Assembly (NCBI RefSeq): GCF_030124375.1
Contig: NZ_JASKLS010000022.1
Location: 35,890-99,889, forward strand
Length of the DNA stretch: 64,000 bases
Direction: 5' to 3'
Source of the DNA: Sinorhizobium sp. 6-70
Lineage (GTDB): Bacteria > Pseudomonadota > Alphaproteobacteria > Rhizobiales > Rhizobiaceae
Shown here: piece after piece, positions 25,064 to 33,190 of the stretch
Layout of the letters: every line of letters starts with the position of its first letter
How positions within the stretch are numbered: the stretch's first letter is position 1
Position numbers and translations under genes: made by a program
Notes under the pieces: model-generated
Databases searched by the model: none
What the model was told of the DNA's origin: nothing
What the model saw: only the letters and a program-made list of their open reading frames with translations

Positions 25064-25776
25064 TTGGACATTTCCTTGATGTCTTCCTCGACGATGGCGA
25101 GGATCTTCAGTGTTTCTTCGCGCGCAGCGTTGGTGTCCTGCGCTGCGATGGCGTTGAAAAGCGTGCGGTGGAACGGAAAGGACCGCCGGGCAAAATCCGG
25201 CCGGTCGAAAGGCTTCTCCCAGAATTGTTCGAACGCCTCGCGCATCTGTTCGAGAAGCTGGCGGAAGAGCGGGTTGTGCGTGGCGTCGTAGATCGCCAGG
25301 TGGAAGGCCAGGTCTTCCGGACCGGATGTGCCCTTGGCGAGATGCACGCGTTCCATTTCGTCAAGCTTTGTCTCGATGTTGACGAGGTCCAAATCGGTGC
25401 GGCGGCGCGCGGCGACCATGCCGGCCTCGACCTCGATGCCGCGCCGGACTTCGAGCGTCTGCAGAAGTGCGTCGCGCAGGTGTTCTGTATCGAGCGCCAG
25501 CGGCATGTGGATCGTCGCGCCGGAAATGGCACGCAGCAGATAGGTGCCGCTGCCTTTGCGCGCCTCCATGACGCCGAGCGCCTGGAAATGGCTGAGGACC
25601 TCGCGGACCGTGGAGCGCCCGACGGCGAGCGCCGCCATCAGCTCACGCTCGGCCGGCAGCCGATCGCCCGGCTTCAGGCCGGCATGCTGGATGTAGTCGG
25701 CAAGTGCGGCAATGACCTGTTGCACCCGGTCGACGGGGGGCAGTGGAACAAGCGTTGCCTTTTCTTGCTGAGGCAT
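25060..25776 (-). CDS. GntR-family regulator, FadR (FCD) subfamily
   Basis: The 238-residue protein has an N-terminal winged helix (PGDRLPAERELMAALAVGRSTVREVLSHFQ) and a C-terminal all-helical FCD domain with metal-binding candidates Asp, His and His (DLAFHLAIYDATHN and later FPFHRTLFNAI). As first gene of the operon with the PLP enzyme and ABC importer, it should repress that operon and itself until its small-molecule ligand appears. A FadR-like palindrome lies just upstream. Confidence 0.92.
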   Translation of the reverse strand: MPQQEKATLVPLPPVDRVQQVIAALADYIQHAGLKPGDRLPAERELMAALAVGRSTVREVLSHFQALGVMEARKGSGTYLLRAISGATIHMPLALDTEHLRDALLQTLEVRRGIEVEAGMVAARRRTDLDLVNIETKLDEMERVHLAKGTSGPEDLAFHLAIYDATHNPLFRQLLEQMREAFEQFWEKPFDRPDFARRSFPFHRTLFNAIAAQDTNAAREETLKILAIVEEDIKEMSK

Positions 25777-25798
25777 CCGTCTCTCCCCGCGGCGCCAA

Positions 25799-25811
25799 AT
25801 TGGTCTGACAT
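25799..25811. promoter_or_regulatory. Candidate FadR-type GntR operator
   Basis: ATTGGTCTGACAT, 23 bases upstream of the GntR start, resembles the TGGTNNGACCA-type sites bound by FadR-subfamily regulators, with one mismatch in the right half. It overlaps the expected promoter or leader of the operon. Confidence 0.45.
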
Positions 25812-25994
25812 CTGAGCAATATGCAGGTGCTAGACGCGGCGGTCAAGCGGCAAACTCGGGTCTTCAGTCAGTGACGCGGAAGCCGGCCGTGGTAGCGGCC
25901 TTGTCGGAGCACGAGGGAGTCCTCGGTCCCAGGCTGCAGCGATCCCTTGACCGTTCCCGTGATTGGGCGCGATATCGGAGCGAGGAGTTCTACG

Positions 25995-26252
25995 ATGAGA
26001 TATCGAGCTTTTGCCGCTCTCGCCCTTGCCGTGACAGTGACCCTATCCGGCTTGTCGGCGGCCGATGCGAATGCGCAGATGCGAACGGGGAAGGGGGAGT
26101 ATTACAGCGGCATCCAGCGCAAGCATTGGCCGGGCTACCTCTTTTTCTGGATCACCGGCCGCGATCGCGAGACTGCCCTTGGTGCGCCCGAAAGGAATGC
26201 AGCCGGAGCCAAGCAGCCGCCGAAGAGCGGCAGGAACTATCCGGCCCAATAG
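25995..26252 (+). CDS. Small secreted protein of unknown function
   Basis: The 85-residue protein has a clear signal peptide (AFAALALAVTVTLSGLSAADANAQ), leaving about 58 mature residues rich in Gly, Arg and aromatics (GKGEYYSGIQRKHWPGYLFFW). I chose the ATG after GAGGAGTTCTACG. I do not recognise a family. It is divergent from the GntR operon and ends at a family-R repeat and a hairpin. It may be a cell-envelope protein. Confidence 0.6.
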   Translation: MRYRAFAALALAVTVTLSGLSAADANAQMRTGKGEYYSGIQRKHWPGYLFFWITGRDRETALGAPERNAAGAKQPPKSGRNYPAQ

Positions 26253-26253
26253 C

Positions 26254-26326
26254 TGCGGCATGATTCCTTATCTCGGAATCGATTTAAGGACAAAATCTTG
26301 CAGCCGATTGGACGCGCGGCGCTGTA
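26254..26326 (+). repeat. Mosaic intergenic repeat, family R, shortened copy 3
   Basis: It retains CTGCGGCATGATTCCTTAT, CGATTTAAGGACAAAATCTTGCAGC and GGACGCGCGGCGCTGTAG, but lacks the middle block with AATTCAAAG and the CTTTTGCGCGTCT left stem. It directly follows the stop codon of the small secreted protein. Confidence 0.7.
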
Positions 26327-26331
26327 GGCGA

Positions 26332-26360
26332 AGGACGCCGGTGCCACGTGCCGGCGTCCT
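26332..26360. terminator. Strong hairpin between convergent genes, possible terminator
   Basis: AGGACGCCGG pairs perfectly with CCGGCGTCCT across a 9-base loop. There is no U-run on either side, so it is not a textbook intrinsic terminator, but its place between two converging genes suggests it ends or protects transcripts from both. Confidence 0.45.
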
Positions 26361-26390
26361 CGTCATAGGACAGCGAAAGGACGCTCGCCG

Positions 26391-27494
26391 TCAAACCTTG
26401 GCGACATGGACCTCGCGCGGCAGTGAGGAGAGGACCTCCGGGCCATCGGCGCGCAGGATCACGATATCCTCAAGCCGAATACCGAAACGACCGGGCAGGT
26501 AGATGCCGGGCTCGATGGAAAACACCATGCCTTCCTCAAGAATCGTTTCCGAGGTTGCGGTGATGTAGGGCGGCTCGTGACCGTCGATGCCCATGCCGTG
26601 GCCGGTGCGATGCACGAAATATTCGCCATAGCCGGCATCGGTAATCACCTTGCGCGCGGCCGCGTCGACCTCCTTCGCCGCCACCCCGGGGCGGGCGGCC
26701 TTCATCGCGGCTTGCACTGCCTTTTCCACGATCGTGTGGATCTGGCCATAGCCCTCCGGTGCGCGCCCCACGACCGCCATCCGGGTAATATCGCTCGGAA
26801 AGCCCTGCTTGCGGCCGCCGATGTCGATCACCACGGCGTCGCCCTCTTCGATGACGCGGTCGCTGGCCGAATGGTGGGGAAAGGCGCCGTTGCCGCCGGA
26901 GCCGACAATCCAGAACGCCGGCGCTGCGCCTTCCGAGGAAAAGTGCGCGCGGATCTCGACCGCGAGCTCCTTCTCGGTCATGCCGGGACGGACCGCCGAA
27001 AAGGCGGCCTGCATCGCGCGGTCGGCGATCGCTGCATTCATCTTTAGGAGTTCGTATTCGCCGCGGTCCTTGCGCATGCGCAGTGCGCCAAGCGTGCCAG
27101 GGGTAAAATCACGTGCGGTGTCGTCCGGCAGGTTGTCGAGAAGCAGCAGCGCAAAATCCGCACGCATCGTCTCGTCGAGAACGACGCGGCCGGGCTTTGC
27201 AGCCTCCAGTCCTGTAAGCGCCGCCTTCAGCGCCAGAACGGGACCTTCCGCATCAGACCAATTGTAGAAGTCAATGTCGGTATGCTCGCGCGTGCCTTCG
27301 GCATTGAGCGCCGGCATCAGGAAGGCTTCCCGTTCTGGCGCGATCAGAAGCAGGCAGGGACGCTCGTCCGGATGCGGATGGAAACCCAGCACCCACTCCA
27401 TGTGTGACCCCGGCGCGATAGCGATAAGCCCCGTGCCGGTTTCCTTCATTCGAGCGCGCAGCGCGGCGAGCCGCATCGTCGTCTGTTCGTTCAT
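26391..27494 (-). CDS. M24-family metallopeptidase (Xaa-Pro dipeptidase-like)
   Basis: The 367-residue protein has an N-terminal creatinase domain and a C-terminal pita-bread fold with all five metal ligands: Asp224 (VVIDIGG), Asp235 (SDITR), His299 (HRTGHGMG), Glu328 (FSIEPGIYL) and Glu342 (IRLEDIV). It should cleave an X-Pro dipeptide or related amide in the cytoplasm. M24 also includes creatinase and ectoine hydrolase, so the substrate is open. It lies 69 bases after an XRE-cupin regulator on the same strand, so both probably form one regulated unit. Confidence 0.9.
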   Translation of the reverse strand: MNEQTTMRLAALRARMKETGTGLIAIAPGSHMEWVLGFHPHPDERPCLLLIAPEREAFLMPALNAEGTREHTDIDFYNWSDAEGPVLALKAALTGLEAAKPGRVVLDETMRADFALLLLDNLPDDTARDFTPGTLGALRMRKDRGEYELLKMNAAIADRAMQAAFSAVRPGMTEKELAVEIRAHFSSEGAAPAFWIVGSGGNGAFPHHSASDRVIEEGDAVVIDIGGRKQGFPSDITRMAVVGRAPEGYGQIHTIVEKAVQAAMKAARPGVAAKEVDAAARKVITDAGYGEYFVHRTGHGMGIDGHEPPYITATSETILEEGMVFSIEPGIYLPGRFGIRLEDIVILRADGPEVLSSLPREVHVAKV

Positions 27495-27563
27495 GTCGTT
27501 GCGTCCTGTGTTGATGGTGAGTGAAAATGCTGCTTGCGGGGCGGATATGTGCCGTTGCCTGCA

Positions 27564-28244
27564 TCAGCGTGGCTTGTGTTTTTTCGCTACACCGTGGCGG
27601 CTTGCGGCACGCGTCACCGCTAGGCTGTTGTCCGGGTCGCCGGAAGGCTCGCCATCGCCGAAGACGTCCATCGTGCAGGTATGCAGAATGGTCGTTGGCT
27701 TGCTCGTGTGGTTCCAGGTGGCGTGGATGCGCGTGGATGGGAAATGGGCCGAGTCGCCGGACTCCAGAACGATGCGCTCGCCGTCGATCTCCAGGGTCAG
27801 CGAGCCCTCGAGGATGAAGTAGATCTCCTCGCCTTCGTGCGACATCGGTTCGCTTCGGCGCCCGGGCGGCTCATGAATGATCGTGCTTCGAAGGACATTG
27901 CCGGGGAAGGCGGCGGAAAGGCGTTCGTAGGAGACGTTGCCGTCGCCGTCGCCAAGCGCATAGATCGGACGGTGCGCGCGGCGGGTGACGGGCGAGGCAA
28001 CCTTCGGCGGCGTGAACACGGTGCCGACTTCGACTTCCAACGTGCGGCAGACGGCAATCAGCGATGTGAGCGAAGGCACAGTAATGCCGCGCTCGATCTG
28101 TGAAATGAAGCCGACCGAAAAGCCCGAGCGGTCGGCGACGGTCTGGAGCGTCAGCTTCAGTTCCTTCCGGCGCCGGCGCAGCCTCTCGCCGAGCGGCGGA
28201 TCGCCCACGCCAACGTGCGCTTCCTGAGCGTTCTCCGTATTCAA
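27564..28244 (-). CDS. XRE-family regulator with C-terminal cupin domain
   Basis: The 226-residue protein has an XRE helix-turn-helix at about residues 19-73 (LKLTLQTVADRSGFSVGFISQIERG) and a cupin effector domain (EEIYFILEGSLTLEIDGERI, then SGDSAHFPSTRIHATWN). This layout is that of PuuR and similar regulators of amine and amino-acid catabolism. It precedes the M24 peptidase gene and lies next to the polyamine region, so it may control one or both. A palindrome upstream of its start is a candidate operator. Confidence 0.9.
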   Translation of the reverse strand: MNTENAQEAHVGVGDPPLGERLRRRRKELKLTLQTVADRSGFSVGFISQIERGITVPSLTSLIAVCRTLEVEVGTVFTPPKVASPVTRRAHRPIYALGDGDGNVSYERLSAAFPGNVLRSTIIHEPPGRRSEPMSHEGEEIYFILEGSLTLEIDGERIVLESGDSAHFPSTRIHATWNHTSKPTTILHTCTMDVFGDGEPSGDPDNSLAVTRAASRHGVAKKHKPR

Positions 28245-28259
28245 GGGGCGCCTCTCGCC

Positions 28260-28329
28260 TTTTTAGTATTTCTTCAAAGTTGGAGCACTCATGAGTCGCT
28301 GTCAACGGCCTTTTTAGTCATACTAAAAA
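28260..28329. promoter_or_regulatory. TTTTTAGT palindrome plus half-site, candidate XRE-cupin operator
   Basis: At 28311-28329 TTTTTAGT and ACTAAAAA form a perfect palindrome around CAT. A second TTTTTAGTA half-site lies at 28260-28268, about 50 bases nearer the XRE-cupin start codon. The spacing is roughly five helical turns, which fits cooperative binding and looping by the adjacent regulator. The A+T-rich element stands out against the GC-rich background. Confidence 0.55.
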
Positions 28330-28384
28330 TCCATTTCGCGCATGAACTCGGGCGGGCTTGCGGCTACTTCGGGAGGGATGGGTT

Positions 28385-29077
28385 TCAGCCGGCGAGGCTG
28401 AGCAGCTTGGCAATCGCCTGCTGGTCAAAACCGCCGATACCCTCGCGGATATCGGCTCCGATTGCCTCGGCCACGGCGTCCTCGTCGCGCCGCCTCAGTG
28501 CGTCGATCGCCTCGCGATGGCGGTCGACGACGTAGAGTTCGGCGACATGTTCCATGGCGATGCCGAGAATCGGTCCGAGCTGCAGCCACACGCTCTCGAT
28601 CAACGGCATGGCGATCTGGTCGGGATTGGCCATATAGATCTGCCGATGGAAATCCTGGTTGGCGATCAGCGCCGCAGCCTTCCGGCCAGCGAGGATCGCG
28701 GCCTCGATGGCCTCGTCGATCGCGACGATGCGGTCGATCTGTCGGTCCGAAAGATGGGCGACCGCCCTGCGTGCTGCGTGGCTTTCGAGCACGATCCGTA
28801 GTGAAATCAGTTCCTCGAAGCGCGCGGGGGTGATGCGCGGCACGACGATGCGGCGGTTTTCGAGGAAGTGCAGGGCGCCAATCGAGGTCAGCTGCCGCAA
28901 CGCCTCGCGCACCGGCGTCGGGCTGCTCTCCAGCGCTTCGGCCAAGCCGCGGATCGTCACCGACGTTCCGGGACGAAAGGCGCCGACCATGATCGCCTGC
29001 CTGAGGCGTGCAAAGGCATAGTCATGCGTGGTCATGCCTTCCGGTCGTTCCAACGCCGGCAAAACAAGGGCCTTCAC
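28385..29077 (-). CDS. GntR-family regulator (FCD subfamily) of the polyamine region
   Basis: The 230-residue protein has a winged-helix domain (FRPGTSVTIRGLAEALESSPTPVREALRQL) and an FCD ligand domain (NQDFHRQIYMANPDQI). I chose a GTG start because it alone has a good ribosome-binding site (GGAGGAATC); a downstream ATG (MTTHDYAF) is an alternative. It is divergent from the gamma-glutamylputrescine synthetase gene, so it very likely controls that operon. The ligand may be putrescine or a catabolite. Confidence 0.9.
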   Translation of the reverse strand: MKALVLPALERPEGMTTHDYAFARLRQAIMVGAFRPGTSVTIRGLAEALESSPTPVREALRQLTSIGALHFLENRRIVVPRITPARFEELISLRIVLESHAARRAVAHLSDRQIDRIVAIDEAIEAAILAGRKAAALIANQDFHRQIYMANPDQIAMPLIESVWLQLGPILGIAMEHVAELYVVDRHREAIDALRRRDEDAVAEAIGADIREGIGGFDQQAIAKLLSLAG

Positions 29078-29158
29078 GATTGCGATTCCTCCTGCCGCAT
29101 TGGTTCGCGCGGCTGATAGCACCGGCTAAGCTTGACTTCAAATCGTGAATTATGTCAA

Positions 29159-29182
29159 TTTTGTAAAAATATGATCACAAAA
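29159..29182. promoter_or_regulatory. Inverted TTTTGT/ACAAAA, candidate GntR operator
   Basis: TTTTGT and ACAAAA are separated by 12 AT-rich bases, 14 bases upstream of the synthetase ATG and in the divergent gap with the GntR gene. Binding here would block transcription of the puuA-like operon. The surrounding 60 bases are much richer in A and T than the coding DNA. Confidence 0.45.
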
Positions 29183-29195
29183 TAAGAATTGAGAT

Positions 29196-30563
29196 ATGTC
29201 TCTAGAGGCGGAAGATCCAAGCGCATTCAAGGTCTGGTTGGAGCAGAACGGCCCGATCGAAAGCATCCAGGCGGTCATCTGTGACCTGAACGGCATCATG
29301 CGCGGCAAGCGCGTGCCGGTCGAACAGGCCTCCAAGGTGCTCGGCGGCGGCATCCGCATGCCGCTCTCCATCGTTGGCGTCGATGTCTGGGGAGAGGACA
29401 TCATCGGCAGCGAACAGGTTTTCGCGACCGGCGACCGCGACGGAATCTGCGGGGTCACGGGGCGGGGAGCGCTGCCGGTCAACTGGACGTCCCGGCCGAG
29501 CGCGCTGGTGCCGCTTTGGCTCTTCATCGAGGATGGCAAGCCGTTTCTTGCCGATCCTCGTCAGGCACTTGCGGCAATCGTCGGGGAATACCGCGAACTT
29601 GGCCTGCGCCCCGTCGTCGCGACGGAGCTGGAATTCTACCTGATCGATCCGGAGCCTGACAGCGCCGTGCCGCCGATCTCGCCCTATACCGGCAAGCGGC
29701 TCGATTCCGACGCGATCCTATCGATCGACGAGCTCGATGATTTCGGCGAGTTCTTCTCCGACGTCTACAAGGAATGCGCCAGGCAGAACGTGCCGGCCGA
29801 TGCAGCGATCGCCGAGAACGGCATCGGCCAGTTCGAGATCAACCTCTTGCATACCGACGATCCGCTGAAGGCGGCGGACGACGCGATCTTCTTCAAGCGC
29901 ATCGTCAAGGGCGTTGCGCGCAAGCACGGGCTCGCTGCGACCTTCATGGCCAAGCCCTACGGTACGCGCTCCGGCAACGGCATGCATATCCATTTCAGCC
30001 TGCTCGACGAGGAGGGCAGCAACGTCTTCAACGACGGCAGCGACGAGGGATCGCCAATCCTGAGGCACGCGGTCGCCGGACTCTTGCGCGGCATGGCGGA
30101 GACGACCCTCATGTTTGCGCCGCATTTCAATTCCTACCGGCGGCTCCGGCCGGACACCCATGCGCCGACCTCGATTTCCTGGGGCTATGAGAACCGCACC
30201 TCGGCCATCCGCATTCCGGGCGGCAACCCGGCGGCGCGACGCATCGAACATCGGGTCGCCGGTGCCGATGCGAACCCTTACCTCGTCATCGCGGCGATCC
30301 TCGGTGCCGCCCTCGTCGGTATCCGCAACAAATGGAAGCCGGCGGCGCCGGTTGAGGGGCGGGCCTACGACGCCGAGAAACTGCCCAAAATTCCTGCCGA
30401 GTGGGGGCAGGCGGTCGATGCCTTCGAGGCCGGACCGATTGCCGCCGAGATTTTCGACCCCGTGCTTCGCTCCATGCTGATCGCCTGCAAGCGCCAGGAG
30501 ATCGCCGGCTTTGCCGAGCAGGTCACGGACTATGAGTTCAGCGCCTATCTGGAAATCGTATGA
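29196..30563 (+). CDS. puuA: Glutamine synthetase family protein, probable gamma-glutamylputrescine synthetase
   Basis: The 455-residue protein has the glutamine-synthetase fold: an N-terminal beta-grasp part (VICDLNGIMRGKRVP), ATELEFYLID with metal-binding glutamates, GIGQFEINL, SGNGMHIHFSL and NRTSAIRIPGG. Like PuuA it lacks the adenylylation-loop Tyr region of GlnA and is shorter-looped. It should join glutamate to putrescine (or another amine) using ATP, the first step of the gamma-glutamylated polyamine pathway. The overlapping downstream gene encodes the matching oxidase, which supports the call. Substrate range (putrescine, ethanolamine, spermidine) is open. Confidence 0.85.
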   Translation: MSLEAEDPSAFKVWLEQNGPIESIQAVICDLNGIMRGKRVPVEQASKVLGGGIRMPLSIVGVDVWGEDIIGSEQVFATGDRDGICGVTGRGALPVNWTSRPSALVPLWLFIEDGKPFLADPRQALAAIVGEYRELGLRPVVATELEFYLIDPEPDSAVPPISPYTGKRLDSDAILSIDELDDFGEFFSDVYKECARQNVPADAAIAENGIGQFEINLLHTDDPLKAADDAIFFKRIVKGVARKHGLAATFMAKPYGTRSGNGMHIHFSLLDEEGSNVFNDGSDEGSPILRHAVAGLLRGMAETTLMFAPHFNSYRRLRPDTHAPTSISWGYENRTSAIRIPGGNPAARRIEHRVAGADANPYLVIAAILGAALVGIRNKWKPAAPVEGRAYDAEKLPKIPAEWGQAVDAFEAGPIAAEIFDPVLRSMLIACKRQEIAGFAEQVTDYEFSAYLEIV

Positions 30564-31873
30564 TGGCAAGCGCAAAGAAATCCTATGCTGGCGACGGCAG
30601 CTATCCAACGAGCTACTACGCTGCCTCGCGCAACGTCGTCCGTACCCCGGTCAAGCTTAAGGGGCGCATCGAAACCGATATCTGCGTCGTCGGGGCGGGC
30701 TATTCAGGCCTGTCGACAGCAATCCATCTCGCCGAAAAGGGCTACAAGGTCACGGTGATCGAAGGCGCGCAGGTGGGGTGGGGCGCCTCCGGGCGCAATG
30801 GCGGTCAGGTCGTCAACGGCCTCAATGCCGGCCTTTCGACGATCCAGCGCCGTTACGGCGAGGATGCGGCACGCTTCATCGGCGGCCTGGTGCAGGAGGG
30901 CGGACGGATCATCCGCCGGCTCGTCAGCCGATACCAGATCGACTGCGACCTGAAGCCCGGCAACATCTATGCCGCCTATACCGCCGCGCACATGAAGGAA
31001 CTGGAAGCCAAGCAGGCGCTCTGGCGCAAATACGGAATGGACGACCACCAACTCCTCGACCGCGAGGCGCTCAGGAAGCTGGTCAACTCCGACGCCTATT
31101 GCGGCGGCATGCTCGACACGACGGGCGGGCACATGCATCCGCTCAATCTGGTGCTTGGCGAGGCTCGCGCTCTCGAAAGCCTGGGCGGCACGATTTACGA
31201 AATGTCGCCGGTCACCCGCGTGGACCACGAGGCGGCCCAGCCGACCGTCTACACGCAAGAGGGTGAGGTCTCCGCTCGCATCGTCGTGCTTTGCGGCAAT
31301 GCCTATCTCGGCGACGCGGTGCCGAAGCTCGTCTCGCGTGTCATGCCGGTCTCGACGCAGATGATCACCACGGCACCGCTTGGCGACGAACTCGCCCATT
31401 CGCTGATCCCAAGCGACATGTGCGTGGAGGATGTGCGCTACATTCTCGACTATTTCCGGCTGTCCGCCGACAAGCGGATGATTTTCGGCGGTGGCACCGT
31501 CTATGGCGGCACGGATCCGGCGGATGTCGTCGCGAAGCTCAGGCCCAATCTCGAAAAGGTCTTTCCGCGGCTTAAGGGCGTGAAGATCGACTATGCCTGG
31601 AGCGGGAATTTCGCGCTTTCCTTCACGCGCGTGCCGCAGATGGGGCGCATCGGCGCCAACACCTATTTCGCGCATGGCTATAGCGGCCATGGCGTCACCG
31701 GCTCCCATCTCTTCGGCCGTACGCTTGCCGAGGCGATCGACGGCGACACGTCGCGCTTCGACGTCTTCGAGAAGCTGCCGTGGTATCCGTTTCCGGGTGG
31801 TCGGATGTTCCGCGCGCAATATTCGACGATCGGTTCCTGGTGGTATTCCTTCAAGGATGCCGTCGGCTGGTAA
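30560..31873 (+). CDS. puuB: FAD-dependent oxidase, probable gamma-glutamylputrescine oxidase
   Basis: The 437-residue DAO-family oxidase has a conserved N-terminal Tyr-rich leader (SYPTSYYAAS), the dinucleotide motif VVGAGYSGLSTAIHLAEKG, and GWGASGRNGGQVVNGLN, typical of PuuB/OrdL proteins. The C-terminal FAD contact is FAHGYSGHGVTGSH. It oxidises the gamma-glutamyl amine to the aldehyde with release of ammonia and peroxide. It overlaps the synthetase gene by 4 bases. The aldehyde dehydrogenase about 1.7 kb downstream would handle the product. Confidence 0.88.
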   Translation: MMASAKKSYAGDGSYPTSYYAASRNVVRTPVKLKGRIETDICVVGAGYSGLSTAIHLAEKGYKVTVIEGAQVGWGASGRNGGQVVNGLNAGLSTIQRRYGEDAARFIGGLVQEGGRIIRRLVSRYQIDCDLKPGNIYAAYTAAHMKELEAKQALWRKYGMDDHQLLDREALRKLVNSDAYCGGMLDTTGGHMHPLNLVLGEARALESLGGTIYEMSPVTRVDHEAAQPTVYTQEGEVSARIVVLCGNAYLGDAVPKLVSRVMPVSTQMITTAPLGDELAHSLIPSDMCVEDVRYILDYFRLSADKRMIFGGGTVYGGTDPADVVAKLRPNLEKVFPRLKGVKIDYAWSGNFALSFTRVPQMGRIGANTYFAHGYSGHGVTGSHLFGRTLAEAIDGDTSRFDVFEKLPWYPFPGGRMFRAQYSTIGSWWYSFKDAVGW

Positions 31874-32146
31874 ATGGCCGACCTTGCGGAGTTTCGCGTC
31901 CAAATCGATTCCTCTCCGGACGATGATGCGCTAGAATTTCTCGGCTGGACCGTCTGACCGGTGCGTCCAGATCGGGCGCGATATCCAGCGTGCTGCAATG
32001 GTGCGCCATGAGGCTTTCTCCTCGGTCCGATCTTAAAATCGAGATCGCGGCAAACGCGACGCGTGAACATGTACCGCAGGGCATTCACGCCCTAACCGCG
32101 GGGCAGGCCATGACGGAATGACCGCGGTCGATCAGGGAGGTCAGAA

Positions 32147-33061
32147 ATGTTCATACGCTTCGGTTACGAGATCGGCGTCCGGTGCACGCATCCAACGCCG
32201 ATGATGACCTATCTTTCGGTTGTACCTGAACGGCGTGGCAACATCGTCCGTGAGCGCGGTCCGGCCGCGTCCCCCATTCTGGCGATGGAGGAAATCACTG
32301 ACCCTCATGGAAACGCCTGCCTGCGGATGGTCTTGCATGCGGGCGAAACCAAGCTCAGCTATGACGCCGTGATCAAGGACGACGGCAGGCCCGATGCCTC
32401 GGATCCACTGGCGGACGCCGTGCCGGTGGAGAGGCTTCCAGCCGGATGGCTGCCTTACCTTTCCGCCAGCCGCTATTGCGAGACCGATCGGCTCGGTGCA
32501 CTGGCGTGGAAACTTTTCGGCGACGTCCCGGCCGGATGGCAGCGCGTCCAGGCGATCTGCAATTATGTCCATGACCGGCTGGTTTTCAGCTATGGCTATG
32601 CGCAGGCGATGCGCACGGCCACGGAGGCGCACGAGGATCGCCTGGGCGTCAGCCGCGATTATGCTCATCTCGCCATTGCTTTTTGCCGCTGCATGAACAT
32701 GCCGGCGCGCTACGTCAACGGCTACATGACCAATGTCGGCGTGCCTGAGAGCCCGGCACCCATGGATTTCAATGCCTGGTTCGAGGTCTATATCGGCGAT
32801 CGCTGGTATACGTTCGACGCCAAGAACAATGCGCGGCGCATCGGCCGCATTCCTGTCGCGCGCGGCCGCGACGCGGCCGACATCCCGTTGATCCAGACCT
32901 TCGGAAAGCATGAGCTCACCGCCTTTACCGTGTGGACCTCAGTCGAAACCGATGTCTCGCTCGCCCGGTCGCACCGTGCGGCCGACGTTTCGCTGCTGAC
33001 ACCCTGGTTCAGCGAAACCTGGTCGCGACATCTGCAAGAGCGCGACCGCAACCGGCACTGA
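32147..33061 (+). CDS. Transglutaminase-like superfamily protein lacking the usual Cys nucleophile
   Basis: The 304-residue protein has a beta-rich N-terminal domain and a transglutaminase core (VQAICNYVHDRLVFSYGY onward). In related rhizobial proteins the active-site segment reads GVCRDFAH as I recall; here it is GVSRDYAH, with Ser169 in the Cys position. The usual His position reads Asn209 (DFNAWFEV), while Asp224 (YTFDAKNN) is kept. Typical Cys-His-Asp chemistry therefore looks lost or changed. It lies between the puuB-like and aldehyde dehydrogenase genes on the same strand, with a good RBS (GGGAGGTCAGAA), so a role in polyamine or gamma-glutamyl-amine handling is possible but unproven. 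Confidence 0.8.
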   Translation: MFIRFGYEIGVRCTHPTPMMTYLSVVPERRGNIVRERGPAASPILAMEEITDPHGNACLRMVLHAGETKLSYDAVIKDDGRPDASDPLADAVPVERLPAGWLPYLSASRYCETDRLGALAWKLFGDVPAGWQRVQAICNYVHDRLVFSYGYAQAMRTATEAHEDRLGVSRDYAHLAIAFCRCMNMPARYVNGYMTNVGVPESPAPMDFNAWFEVYIGDRWYTFDAKNNARRIGRIPVARGRDAADIPLIQTFGKHELTAFTVWTSVETDVSLARSHRAADVSLLTPWFSETWSRHLQERDRNRH

Positions 33062-33190
33062 ACATGGCAATGTCCCCGTAAACGGATTTTTCATTTCCGG
33101 CGCGATCGACAGAAAATAATATCTATAAACTCAATGGATAATATAGGAGAACATAGCTAATCGTGAAGTTGCGAAACAGCGGAGAGCAAG

